From a bacterium (lineage in GTDB: Bacteria > Planctomycetota > Planctomycetia > Pirellulales > Pirellulaceae), in the NCBI GenBank assembly GCA_030430075.1, contig JAUIGN010000068.1, positions 1 to 37,379 of the forward strand: DNA of 37,379 bases. The letters are read 5' to 3'. Each line of letters begins with the position of its first letter. Within the stretch, counting starts at the first letter, position 1. Under the pieces are notes generated by a model. That model saw only the letters and a list, made by a program, of their open reading frames with translations. It made no database searches and was not told where the DNA came from. The translations under genes were made by a program, and so were the position numbers. Positions 24,726 through 32,334 of the stretch are shown one piece after another.

Positions 24726-26174
24726 CTACGGTTGCCGAGTAACCGACGACATCACGTCTCCCAACAGGGCGCGGGCTTCACGCGAGGCTGTCGTGTCGTC
24801 TTCCGGCAAGATGGGCCGCGCCTCGAGCCGATCGTTGGGAATGTCGTAGAGGCGTCCATTGCCGTAGAGCTTGAATCGTTTCGTGCGGGCGAATCGGACC
24901 AGACCGAACTTGTCCTTATCCCAGCCTGGACGCGGGTCGTAGTGACAATAGGTCCACTCCCGCTTGGGGCCGGGTTGGCCCAGCAGTTGAGGGTAAAAGC
25001 TGATTCCATCCAGGGCGCCGGATTCGTCGAGCGGCTGGTGGGCGGCAGCCAGCAACGTGGGGAGAATGTCCGTCGAATCGACCAGGTCGTCGCAGATTCC
25101 GGGGCCGATTTTGCCCGGCCAGCGAGCGATCAGCGGGACGTGGGTCCCCGCGTCCGTCGTCAGTCCCTTGCCGCCCAAGACATTGCCGAATATCGTTTGC
25201 GAACGCACTTTGCGATCCGTGCCGTTGTCGCTGAAGTAGATGATCAGGGTGTTCTCTCGCAAGCCGAGCTCATCGACGGCATCGACAACCCGGCCAACGG
25301 CGTCATCCATGTAGGCGACCATGTCAGGGAAGTACTTCGTGTCGCCTCCGGACGTACCAAGCGGCGGATGCATCTTGGCTTCGATACCCCAGTCGGTACT
25401 GCGGGGTGTGGGCACGAACGGCCAGTGGGGAAGCGTCATCGGGTAATAGACGAAGAACGGTTGCTTTGTCTTCGCCCGGCGACGCATGTAGTCCGTGATG
25501 AATTCCACCCACAGGTCTTCGCCGTAGCGCCCTTGCGTGTCTTTGCGAAATGCACCGTTCTCGCAAATGACCGGGTCGGCATAGCGTGGGCCTTTGTCTT
25601 CGGTGTGGCCGGTGTGCCAGAGCGAGTACTCGTCAAAGCCGGCGTCTTGCGGATGCATCCCTTTGCCCCGCCTCGACGCGGCTCCGGGGTAATCGGGCGG
25701 ATCGTAGCTGTGCAATTGCCACTTGCCGGCAATGCAGGTGTGGTAACCGGCATCCTGCATGCAGTGTCCAAGCGTCCGGGCATCGGGGTCCAGGCAACCG
25801 AAGTAGAGCCAGTTGCGGTGGTTGTAGAGCCCCGTCATTAATTGGATCCGAGTATTCGTGCAGAGCGGCTGGGCGTAGGCATGCGTAAAGCGGAGCCCCT
25901 CCGCCGCCAGTCGGTCCAGCCGAGGTGTCCGATAGCTCGTCCCGCCGTAACAGTTGAGTCCCTCGACACCCAAGTCGTCGGCCAGGATCAATACAATGTT
26001 CGGTCGCTCAGCAGCGCTGATGCCCGGAGCCGCACCACCAAGAACCGCCCACATGCAAGCGGCGCAGAAAACGGGGTACGTCCAACGTCGGTCCGGCAAC
26101 CATGGGCCTGCCTGATTCACCTGCGGGGGTTGCTCGCTGCCCTGGAGGGGCGCTATCCTGATGGCCTCTGTCAT
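24726..26174 (-). CDS. Secreted sulfatase with atypical CTNTR signature
   Basis: A 482-residue type I sulfatase. ATG 26174 has AAGGG about 6 nt upstream. The export signal is unusually placed: a polar stretch of about 30 residues, then the hydrophobic segment at about 33-54 (YPVFCAACMWAVLGGAAPG). Metal-binding ADDLG lies near 65-69. The signature is CTNTR (Cys105), where the canonical form is C-x-P-S-R. Both the Pro and the Ser positions are changed, while Cys and Arg remain. Downstream features are normal: GYHTCIAGKWQL, YFSDNGTD, VPLIARWPGK and STDILPT. If the Cys is still converted to formylglycine the enzyme is active; otherwise it may not be a sulfatase. Met41 (26054) is a possible later start but has no ribosome-binding site. 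Confidence 0.88.
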   Translation of the reverse strand: MTEAIRIAPLQGSEQPPQVNQAGPWLPDRRWTYPVFCAACMWAVLGGAAPGISAAERPNIVLILADDLGVEGLNCYGGTSYRTPRLDRLAAEGLRFTHAYAQPLCTNTRIQLMTGLYNHRNWLYFGCLDPDARTLGHCMQDAGYHTCIAGKWQLHSYDPPDYPGAASRRGKGMHPQDAGFDEYSLWHTGHTEDKGPRYADPVICENGAFRKDTQGRYGEDLWVEFITDYMRRRAKTKQPFFVYYPMTLPHWPFVPTPRSTDWGIEAKMHPPLGTSGGDTKYFPDMVAYMDDAVGRVVDAVDELGLRENTLIIYFSDNGTDRKVRSQTIFGNVLGGKGLTTDAGTHVPLIARWPGKIGPGICDDLVDSTDILPTLLAAAHQPLDESGALDGISFYPQLLGQPGPKREWTYCHYDPRPGWDKDKFGLVRFARTKRFKLYGNGRLYDIPNDRLEARPILPEDDTTASREARALLGDVMSSVTRQP

Positions 26175-26201
26175 TGGGATCCCTTCAGAAGGAGCGTTTC
26201 C

Positions 26202-27659
26202 TTGCGTTGTCTTATGCTGTTCTTGTTGTGCCTGCAGCCGTCGTTGGTGTTTGCCGCCGAGAAGATGAACGTAGTCTTCTTCCTGATCGACGACCTTGGC
26301 TACATGGACATTGGCGCCAACAATCCGGAGACATTTTATGAGACGCCGCATATCGATTCGATTGCAGCTCGGGGGATGCGGTTTACCAACGGCTACGCGG
26401 CCAATCCGGTCTGCTCGCCGACTCGATACTCCATTCTAACCGGTCGCTATCCATCCCGCGTCGACGCGACCAATTTCTTCTCCGGCAAGCGGGCCGGACG
26501 GTTTTTGCCGGCGCCGCTTCATTCGACCATGCCGTTGGAAGAGGTGACGATTGCCGAGGCACTGCAGAGCCACGGCTATGCCACATTCTTTGCCGGCAAG
26601 TGGCACCTGGGACCAACGGCCGAATTCTGGCCGGAGAATCAAGGCTTTGACGTGAATCAGGGTGGCCACAACAAGGGTGGCCCGTGGAATGGCGGAAAAT
26701 ACTTTTCGCCGTATGGGAACCCGCGCCTCAAAGATGGTCCACCGGGTGAACATTTGCCGATTCGGCTGGCAAAGGAAACGAATGCTTTCATTGAGGCGAA
26801 CAGGGATCGCCCCTTCTTCGCCTACCTGGCACCGTACTCGGTTCACACGCCGTTGATCGGTCGCCCCGACCTCGTCGAGAAATACCGCGCCAAAGCAATG
26901 GCGATTCAAGGAGAGGAATTCGCTGCCGAAGAGCAGGTGTTTGGAGACAAGGCACGACGGGTCCGCGTCCTGCAAAAACACGCCGTCTACGCGGCGATGG
27001 TCGAATCGATGGACACTTGCATCGGCATGGTGTTAGCCAAGCTGGCGGAACTCGATCTCACAGAAAAGACGGCCATTGTGTTTACGTCGGACAATGGCGG
27101 GCTCTCGACGTCCGAAGGGTCACCGACCAGTAACCTGCCCTTGCGCGGCGGCAAAGGCTGGGTGTACGAGGGAGGGATTCGCGAGCCTTTCCTGATTGCG
27201 GTCCCCGGAGTTACCGAGCCAGGTTCCGTATCCGCAGCGCCCGTCATCTCCACAGATTTCTATCCGACGATTCTGGACCTGGTCGGCGCCCCGCAGCGAC
27301 CACAGCAACATCTTGATGGAATCAGTCTCGTGCCACTGTTGAAGGGTGGCAAGACGCTCGGCCGTGAAGCCCTTTATTGGCACTATCCCCATTATTCCAA
27401 TCAGGGCGGGTTTCCCGGTGGAGCGATTCGCAGCGGCGACTGGAAGCTGATCGAACGCTATGAGGACGGTCGCGTCCACCTCTACAACCTGGCGACGGAT
27501 GTCGGCGAGCGGACCAGTGTTGCCGATCGTCACCCGGATCGCGTTCGTTCGATGCGTGCCAGCCTGCATCGTTGGTACGAGGAGGTCGACGCCAAGTTCC
27601 TCCGCCCCCACCCGCAGCGGCATGGTGAACCGTGGCGGCCGGCGACGTACGGCCGTTGA
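26202..27659 (+). CDS. Secreted arylsulfatase-like sulfatase (TTG start)
   Basis: A 485-residue type I sulfatase. The start chosen is TTG 26202, because AAGGAG lies 7 nt upstream and the product then begins with a complete signal peptide (RCLMLFLLCLQPSLVFA). The next Met codon (26214) is too far from that site. Metal-binding IDDLG is near 29-33, and the signature CSPTR (Cys71) is canonical. FFAGKWHLGP, FTSDNGGLSTSEG and REPFLIAVPG support the family. DUF4976-like sequence near the C-terminus (WHYPHYSNQGG, SGDWKLIERYEDG) is typical of arylsulfatase A-type planctomycete enzymes. It is divergent from the CTNTR sulfatase with 27 bp between start codons. The substrate is unknown; sulfated polysaccharides are usual for the phylum. 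Confidence 0.92.
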   Translation: MRCLMLFLLCLQPSLVFAAEKMNVVFFLIDDLGYMDIGANNPETFYETPHIDSIAARGMRFTNGYAANPVCSPTRYSILTGRYPSRVDATNFFSGKRAGRFLPAPLHSTMPLEEVTIAEALQSHGYATFFAGKWHLGPTAEFWPENQGFDVNQGGHNKGGPWNGGKYFSPYGNPRLKDGPPGEHLPIRLAKETNAFIEANRDRPFFAYLAPYSVHTPLIGRPDLVEKYRAKAMAIQGEEFAAEEQVFGDKARRVRVLQKHAVYAAMVESMDTCIGMVLAKLAELDLTEKTAIVFTSDNGGLSTSEGSPTSNLPLRGGKGWVYEGGIREPFLIAVPGVTEPGSVSAAPVISTDFYPTILDLVGAPQRPQQHLDGISLVPLLKGGKTLGREALYWHYPHYSNQGGFPGGAIRSGDWKLIERYEDGRVHLYNLATDVGERTSVADRHPDRVRSMRASLHRWYEEVDAKFLRPHPQRHGEPWRPATYGR

Positions 27660-28202
27660 TTGCGATCGCGGCGCAATGTTGGGAATGTTGGTTTCGGCAT
27701 CGCCGGACTTCTTGCGCTCACCCGCTCGGGGAGGCGCAGCCCTCCCTGTTCCCGGCAGGCGACAGGGGCACAGCACGCTGCGCGAGTAAACCGACCGAAC
27801 TCGAATTTCACGCGGCGCCCGACCGCGCGGACCGGCCCGATGCCACACCGGCTGTCGTTCGCTCGGTTCCAGGCAGGTTGGGCGGTGCGTCCACGCTTCG
27901 TGGGCCTTGTTGATTGTTGGATGCGGCGTGCGAGGTACCGTTGTTGTAACGGACCGTGAACTACCGCACGCCGGCAATCATGGTGGCGTGCTCAAATGAC
28001 CGTCGATGATCGTCGATTCAACGTACCCCTAGGATAGGTTGGGGTGGTCTGTGCTGTGTCGCGTCCGCGTTGCCGCTGACGGTCCCAGGAATGGCCTGGA
28101 TGTGGCCTAGCCTGTAGCAGTAACTGAACTAGAATTGGAGGTATTGCATAGGTCCTGCATCAGGTACCTGGATACATTGATCGATAGAAAATCGAGGCAT
28201 GA
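27660..28202. other. Intergenic stretch without a convincing gene
   Basis: This 543-bp stretch follows the second divergent sulfatase. Overlapping open frames on both strands are shadows of the sulfatase end or have no start signal. The right end holds the upstream region of the HTH gene, including the palindrome at 28161-28170. I see nothing else. Confidence 0.5.
28161..28170. promoter_or_regulatory. Perfect 10-bp palindrome upstream of the HTH gene
   Basis: CAGGTACCTG is its own reverse complement and ends 32 bp before the start codon of the HTH gene. A dimeric regulator could bind it, so it is a candidate autoregulatory operator. A single 10-bp palindrome can occur by chance in a window this size. 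Confidence 0.25.
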
Positions 28203-28691
28203 ATGACAAATCTTGCAGCAGCGCTGAAGGACGAAATACGCCGCCTGGCCCGGAAGGAAGTCAAAGCGCAGACAGAATCGACGGCCCAAGCGGTGGCTCG
28301 TTACCGAAGTGAAATCGCCAAGCTTAAGCGCCAGGTCCGTGACCAGGAGAAAAAGATTGCTTTCTTAAGTGCTCAAGAAAGCAAGCGGATTGCACAACCG
28401 GATCCGATTGACGAGGGGACGGACAGTGTTCGTTTCTCAGCGCGATCGGTGAAAGCGCAACGCAGACGAACCGGCTTGTCGGCTGCCGACTACGCCAAAT
28501 TGGTGGGAGTCTCGCCGTTGACGATTTACAACTGGGAGCTCGGAAAGTCCCGTCCCAGGAAAGAGCAACTTGCTGCACTGGTCGCAATCCGCGGGATCGG
28601 CAAGCGGGAAGCGCTCGCAAAGTTGGAGTTGCTTGAGGCGAATGCGAGTCGCACCGCGCCGGCTCCGCAAAGAACGCGGCGCAAAAAGTAA
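28203..28691 (+). CDS. HTH (XRE-like) DNA-binding protein with N-terminal coiled coil
   Basis: A 162-residue basic protein. GAGG lies about 5 nt before ATG 28203. The first 60 residues are a long charged helix with heptad character (ARYRSEIAKLKRQVRDQEKK), probably a dimerising coiled coil. After a short linker a helix-turn-helix of XRE type lies at about 84-140: LSAADYAKLVGVSPLTIYNW, then ELGKSRPRKEQ. GIGKREALAKLE follows, and a basic Arg/Lys tail (RTRRKK) ends the protein. The combination is typical of small bacterial regulators with one HTH, but the targets are unknown. It stands alone with gene-poor DNA on both sides. The composite repeat locus 3 starts 27 bp after its stop. Confidence 0.82.
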   Translation: MTNLAAALKDEIRRLARKEVKAQTESTAQAVARYRSEIAKLKRQVRDQEKKIAFLSAQESKRIAQPDPIDEGTDSVRFSARSVKAQRRRTGLSAADYAKLVGVSPLTIYNWELGKSRPRKEQLAALVAIRGIGKREALAKLELLEANASRTAPAPQRTRRKK

Positions 28692-28717
28692 TCGACAAGC
28701 CGTGACTCAGGCCCATA

Positions 28718-28951
28718 CGGCGCGGGCCTCTGCCCCCCAACCGGCGCGCGTCCCTACCCCCAACCGGCGCGGGTCGCTACCCCTGTTCGTCGCGCGTCTC
28801 TACCCCGGATCGGGGCGGGTCGCTACCTCTGTTCGGCGCGGGTCGCTACCTCTGTTCGGCGCGGGTCTCTGACCCGGATCGGCGCGGGTCGCTACCTCTG
28901 TTCGGCGCGGGTCTCTGACCCCGCCGAAACCGCCGACCGAAGGTCTCCAAT
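28718..28951 (+). repeat. Composite dispersed repeat, locus 3 (nine 23-bp units plus tail)
   Basis: Nine units start at 28718, 28742, 28765, 28788, 28811, 28834, 28857, 28880 and 28903, a 23-bp period after the first 24-bp step. The unit consensus is CGGCGCGGGTCGCTACCTC plus TGTT. The last unit changes to CGGCGCGGGTCTCTGACCC and is followed by the tail GAAACCGCCGACCGAAGGTC and TCCAAT, ending at 28951. The seventh unit (28857) contains CGGGTC-TCT-GACCCG, a perfect 6-bp stem with a 3-nt loop. The terminal unit and tail match loci 1 and 2 closely. Confidence 0.9.
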
Positions 28952-28954
28952 CTC

Positions 28955-29146
28955 TCATGCTGCGATTCGCTCCATTATTCGCAGCAGCGCAACTGCCCCG
29001 CGCAGATCGGGCGGGCCGAGCGACACGTTGTTGATGCCCAATTTCTGCATGGTACCCGGCGGCGCGATGTCCGAGCGAATTGCGTCATGCCCAGGGTGGC
29101 CTCCGGAATGACGAATTGAGTCGAATTGATCATCAACGATAACAAT
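28955..29146 (-). pseudogene. Possible decayed C-terminal coding fragment
   Basis: On the reverse strand, 63 codons are open after an in-frame TGA (29149-29147) and end at TGA 28957-28955. The translation is protein-like throughout, including SDIAPPGTMQKLGINNVSLG and PPDLRGAVALLRIMERIAA. No plausible start codon with a ribosome-binding site exists; the only ATG is about 40 residues in. I do not recognise the family. It may be the end of a gene whose 5' part has been lost or frameshifted. Confidence 0.35.
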
Positions 29147-29276
29147 TCACGGCACATCGCTGTATGGTGGCCGCTGGTGGTGAACTTGTCCGAGACGCCC
29201 CACATATCACGCTGAGGGTGTGCCAGTCGTGTCGGAAATACGGCCTGGAGCGACTGCAACGCCGTGAAGCGGGCGG

Positions 29277-29570
29277 TTGCCCTTGAATCTCCTCTCCGCG
29301 GCGACTTCGCCGCCTCTTGCCGCCGTTCTCTCACCTACGATTGAAGAACGGAAATATGCATTGCCGTGCGGCCTTCGCACTCCCCGCGATGTGGGGCCAG
29401 AAGGCCGTGGTCCATGGTTGCAAGGCAACCATGCCAAGGCAGACAAATGGAAGGCGATCTCGCTGCGAGGCGACAAGAACCAGTTCATTCACTCGGAATT
29501 CAAGCAACGAGCCGTTTCTCCGACCGGACGTTTGGTCGAGCTAACGGCGAAACGAATGGCAGCCGTATGA
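29277..29570 (+). CDS. Possible small hypothetical protein upstream of the dehydrogenase
   Basis: An open frame of up to 97 codons whose stop overlaps the dehydrogenase start as ATGA. The second half (from about 29340) reads like a soluble protein (NHAKADKWKAISLRGDKNQF, HSEFKQRAVSPTGRLVELTA) and its codons are GC-rich in third position. The start is unclear: the frame opens with TTG 29277, with no ribosome-binding site and no good internal ATG. Support is the overlap with a downstream gene that lacks its own ribosome-binding site, which would fit translational coupling. It could equally be chance. No family was recognised. Confidence 0.3.
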   Translation: MPLNLLSAATSPPLAAVLSPTIEERKYALPCGLRTPRDVGPEGRGPWLQGNHAKADKWKAISLRGDKNQFIHSEFKQRAVSPTGRLVELTAKRMAAV

Positions 29571-30466
29571 CGAGTCACGTTGGCGATTGCACCGTTGGTG
29601 TACTGTATTGCGGTGACCTGGGCGGAGCGTTGGCTCGGCTTCTTTCCGCCGCCGGCGTGCGTGTCGTGACAACCTGCGAAGGCAGGACGCGGCGCACGCG
29701 AGAACGGGCGGAGGCAGCGGATGCCGAAATCTTGCCGACCCTAGGTGCCGTCGTCGCCGAATCGAATGTCGTCATCTCGCTCGTTTTGCCGGAGGCTGCC
29801 GACCAGGTCGCTCGGCAATATGCTGACCGGCGACTTCTCTGCCCCCGCGGGAGCCTCTTCATCGAGGCCAATTCGATTGACTTGCAGACACTCGGCACGA
29901 TCGAACAACGAATGACTGGAGCCGACATTCGTTTTGCCGATGCAGCCGTTCACGGCGGTGCCGGGACGCTCGGCCAAATGGGCGTCCTCTATATGAGCGG
30001 ATACGAAGCCGACGATGCGTGCGCGATCTTCGGCAAGGCCGTCCGTGTGCTCCCCCTGGGCCACGAGATTGGGCAAGCGACTCGGATGAAGTTGTTGATG
30101 GGCGGACTGTCGAAAGGGATGAACCTACTGTTCCTCGAAATCGCCGTCCTCGCTCATCGAGCCGCCATGGTGGAGCCGTTTCTCGAGGAAGCCAATCGGT
30201 TCTATCCGGAGCTGATGACGGCGATCAGTCGAATGTTGCCCACCTATCCTCAGCACGCAATGCGTCGCGTCGGGGAACTTGAGAGTATCCAGGCGATGGC
30301 TCAGTCGTTTGGTGCACCCCACGAGATCGTTCGTTCGTCACGCGATTCTCTGCAGGCGGTTGCCGGCATCTGGCAGGACGAATTTCAGACGAGTTCCCCG
30401 GTGGATATTTCCCGCATGATAGCCGCGGCAGCCGATGTCACGGCCATGAGCGGTTCCGAGATATAG
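29567..30466 (+). CDS. NAD(P)-binding beta-hydroxyacid dehydrogenase-like protein with DUF1932 domain
   Basis: A 299-residue protein. The N-terminal Rossmann fold starts at about residue 8 (CTVGVLYCGDLGGALARLL), with the dinucleotide loop in the form G-D-L-G-G instead of the usual G-x-G-x-M-G. VVISLVLPEAA (68-78) and the following helix fit 6-phosphogluconate/3-hydroxyisobutyrate dehydrogenase relatives. HGGAGTLGQMGVLYMSG occupies the substrate-loop region. The C-terminal helices (about 175-270; RMKLLMGGLSKGMNLLFLEI) resemble DUF1932, with the Lys at the catalytic position of the family. It is probably a cytoplasmic NAD(P)H-dependent oxidoreductase. ATG 29567 has no ribosome-binding site, and the frame is open further upstream with poor sequence. 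It is the first clear gene of the four-gene operon. Confidence 0.82.
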   Translation: MTSHVGDCTVGVLYCGDLGGALARLLSAAGVRVVTTCEGRTRRTRERAEAADAEILPTLGAVVAESNVVISLVLPEAADQVARQYADRRLLCPRGSLFIEANSIDLQTLGTIEQRMTGADIRFADAAVHGGAGTLGQMGVLYMSGYEADDACAIFGKAVRVLPLGHEIGQATRMKLLMGGLSKGMNLLFLEIAVLAHRAAMVEPFLEEANRFYPELMTAISRMLPTYPQHAMRRVGELESIQAMAQSFGAPHEIVRSSRDSLQAVAGIWQDEFQTSSPVDISRMIAAAADVTAMSGSEI

Positions 30467-30479
30467 GAAATGAATAGCA

Positions 30480-31205
30480 ATGGCATCCAGCAAACCACGT
30501 TCGGCAGATCTTCATCCTGGTCCTGGTTTTCGCGTCCGTGTTGAATACCCTCGCTTAGACGCTCGGTCTTGTGAGCGGTTCTTGAAGTTCGAAGTCCCAG
30601 ATATTTCGGACGCGCTGAATCGACTCTATGCGCTAGATTCAGCGATTCGCTGCCAGAATGCACGGCCCCTTTCGCTGTGCGGCAGCGTCTGCACCGTCCG
30701 AGTCTTCCCGGGCGACAACCTGATGGTTCACAAGGCCCTGGAGATTGCCAAGCCCGGTGACATCATTGTGGTGGACGCCTTTGGCGAACGTTCGACGAAC
30801 GCGGTCCTCGGCGATCTGATCTGTGCCAAGGCACAGCATTGTGGCATCGCCGGCTTTATCGTCGACGGGCTGGTGCGAGACATGCCTGCCATTGATGCCT
30901 TGAATTTTCCGGTGTTTGCTCGCGGACGAACGGCCGTCGGCCCGCTCCACCGTGGCCCCGGTGAGATCAATTACCCGGTGTCGTGTGGTGGCGTCGTCGT
31001 CAACCCGGGTGATGTGGTGGTTGCCGATGAGGCCGGAATCGTGATTGTTCCGCTGGCCCATGTGGAGGAGCTATTGCAGCGTCTGGAGGCACATCGCGAG
31101 CAGCTTGCCAGCTACCTGGCGGCGGTTATGCAGGGTGATTTTTCCAATGAATGGGTCAGTGAGATGCTCCTGGCCAGCAAATGCCCGGTGACCTACGAGG
31201 GCTAA
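30480..31205 (+). CDS. RraA-like protein / 4-hydroxy-4-methyl-2-oxoglutarate aldolase family
   Basis: A 241-residue protein starting 13 nt after the dehydrogenase stop, with AGGAA upstream. It has the family core: DISDALNRL (41-49), GSVCTVRVFPGDNL (68-81), GDLICAKAQHCGIAGFIVDG (111-130) and LVRD (131-134). Arg133 and Asp134 match the substrate- and metal-binding pair of class II aldolases in this family. Members either cleave or form 4-hydroxy-2-oxoacids such as 4-carboxy-4-hydroxy-2-oxoadipate, or (RraA proper) bind RNase E. The intact active-site pair and the company of a dehydrogenase and two ligases favour an enzyme. Length is about 30 residues above the usual, mostly at the N-terminus and C-terminal helix. 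Confidence 0.85.
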   Translation: MASSKPRSADLHPGPGFRVRVEYPRLDARSCERFLKFEVPDISDALNRLYALDSAIRCQNARPLSLCGSVCTVRVFPGDNLMVHKALEIAKPGDIIVVDAFGERSTNAVLGDLICAKAQHCGIAGFIVDGLVRDMPAIDALNFPVFARGRTAVGPLHRGPGEINYPVSCGGVVVNPGDVVVADEAGIVIVPLAHVEELLQRLEAHREQLASYLAAVMQGDFSNEWVSEMLLASKCPVTYEG

Positions 31206-31206
31206 C

Positions 31207-32334
31207 ATGATCTTGCCAGGTTATTTGAAAACGCGCGCGCTGGCGGCCCGAGGCTGCGCACTCCTGCGGCGGATGAGCAGGGAGAAACGCACCGAGAAAG
31301 CACTTCGCAGCGCCTTCTACATTGGTCTCTGGTCGCGGGCCGCGGAAGAAATCGGAGCTACCGTGGTTGACGCGCATGGCGACCTGCTAACGATTGAACG
31401 TGCCGGTGCGATCGCCCGCGTCTTTCGCAACTATACGGACTTGGACGGTCCCGTGACCTTGCGTGCCGCAGGATCCAAGTCATTGTCAAACGCCATTCTG
31501 CGTGCCCACAGGATCCCGGCACCTAACCATGAGACGTTTACGCTGCATCGACTGGCGACGGCGTGCGAATTTCTTCGTTCACACGCGCCGTGCGTCGTCA
31601 AGCCGGCGGCCGGCACCGGCGCCGGGGCGGGTGTCACCACAGGTATCGTCACAAGGAAGCAGCTCGTCGAGGCGTCGATTGCCGCCGCGGCCTACGGGGA
31701 CGGGCTGCTCATCGAACAACAGGTTGCCGGAAGGAATCTTCGCCTGCTCTACCTGGACGGCGAACTGCTGGACGCCGTCGAACGACGTCCTCCAACGGTT
31801 GTCGGAGATGGCCAGGCGACCGTGGCACGGCTCGTCGAAAACGCGAACAAGGAACGTCGCCGCGCTGGAACCCGCGCCGCGCAGGTCCTCCTTCGCCGCG
31901 ACCTCGAACTGGAGCGGACGTTGGCGCAGCAAGGACTGTGCTGGCGATCAGTTCCGGCGCCGGGTGAACTTGTGCAAGTCAAGACCGTCATCAATGACAA
32001 CCGGGCGGCCGACAATGTCTCGGTGATCGATGCCGTTTCGGACGAGATTGTCGATACCGGTCGATTGGCGGCCCGGGCATGCGACGTCCGGCTGGCCGGC
32101 GTCGATGTCGTCACGCCGGATTACACGGCGGACCTGGCGAGTGCGGGCGGCGTGGTCCTGGAAATCAATACGACTCCAGGCCTTTACGTTCACCAAAGCC
32201 GAGGGGCCGTGCGCGTCGCCGCACCGATTCTTGAGGCGTGTCTTCGGTCGTCTCGAAGAAGACCGCGGGTGGGACCAGCTTTGCCACGACTGTCTGCGGA
32301 AGCATCTCTTGCCGCTGAACCAGGGGGAGCTTGA
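31207..32334 (+). CDS. ATP-grasp ligase, cyanophycin-synthetase-like
   Basis: A 375-residue protein whose ATG lies 1 nt after the aldolase stop. The ATP-grasp fold is recognisable: TLRAAGSKSLSNAILRAHRIPAP (84-106), CVVKPAAGTGAGAGVTTG (129-146) as the ATP-binding loop, EQQVAGRNLRLLYLDGELLD (170-189), VGDGQATVARLVENAN (199-214) and VVLEINTTPG (316-325), with Glu319 and Asn321 as probable Mg-ATP ligands. The VGDG...LVENAN block is characteristic of the ATP-grasp half of cyanophycin synthetase. However, the Mur-ligase half is absent, so this is not cyanophycin synthetase itself. The family joins a carboxylate to an amine through an acyl phosphate. The N-terminal 80 residues are not recognised. 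It is translationally coupled to the next gene (TGATG). Confidence 0.85.
   Translation: MILPGYLKTRALAARGCALLRRMSREKRTEKALRSAFYIGLWSRAAEEIGATVVDAHGDLLTIERAGAIARVFRNYTDLDGPVTLRAAGSKSLSNAILRAHRIPAPNHETFTLHRLATACEFLRSHAPCVVKPAAGTGAGAGVTTGIVTRKQLVEASIAAAAYGDGLLIEQQVAGRNLRLLYLDGELLDAVERRPPTVVGDGQATVARLVENANKERRRAGTRAAQVLLRRDLELERTLAQQGLCWRSVPAPGELVQVKTVINDNRAADNVSVIDAVSDEIVDTGRLAARACDVRLAGVDVVTPDYTADLASAGGVVLEINTTPGLYVHQSRGAVRVAAPILEACLRSSRRRPRVGPALPRLSAEASLAAEPGGA

Larger units (their letters stand above)
28692..29276. other. Gene-poor stretch with repeat locus 3 and a decayed reading frame
   Basis: Contains the composite repeat at 28718-28951, then a minus-strand stretch that reads like protein but lacks a start (28955-29146), and about 130 bp with no recognisable content. 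A second protein-like stretch in another minus-strand frame (about 29080-29290, including HPQRDMWGVSDKF) overlaps it. A frameshifted remnant of one gene is therefore possible. Confidence 0.45.

Noticed and set aside
27120..27977. A 285-codon minus-strand frame overlapping the end of the second divergent sulfatase
   Set aside because: Two thirds of it is antisense to conserved sulfatase sequence, and the remainder has no homology that I recognise.
28718..28951. CRISPR array
   Set aside because: Units are contiguous 23-mers without spacers, and no cas genes are present.
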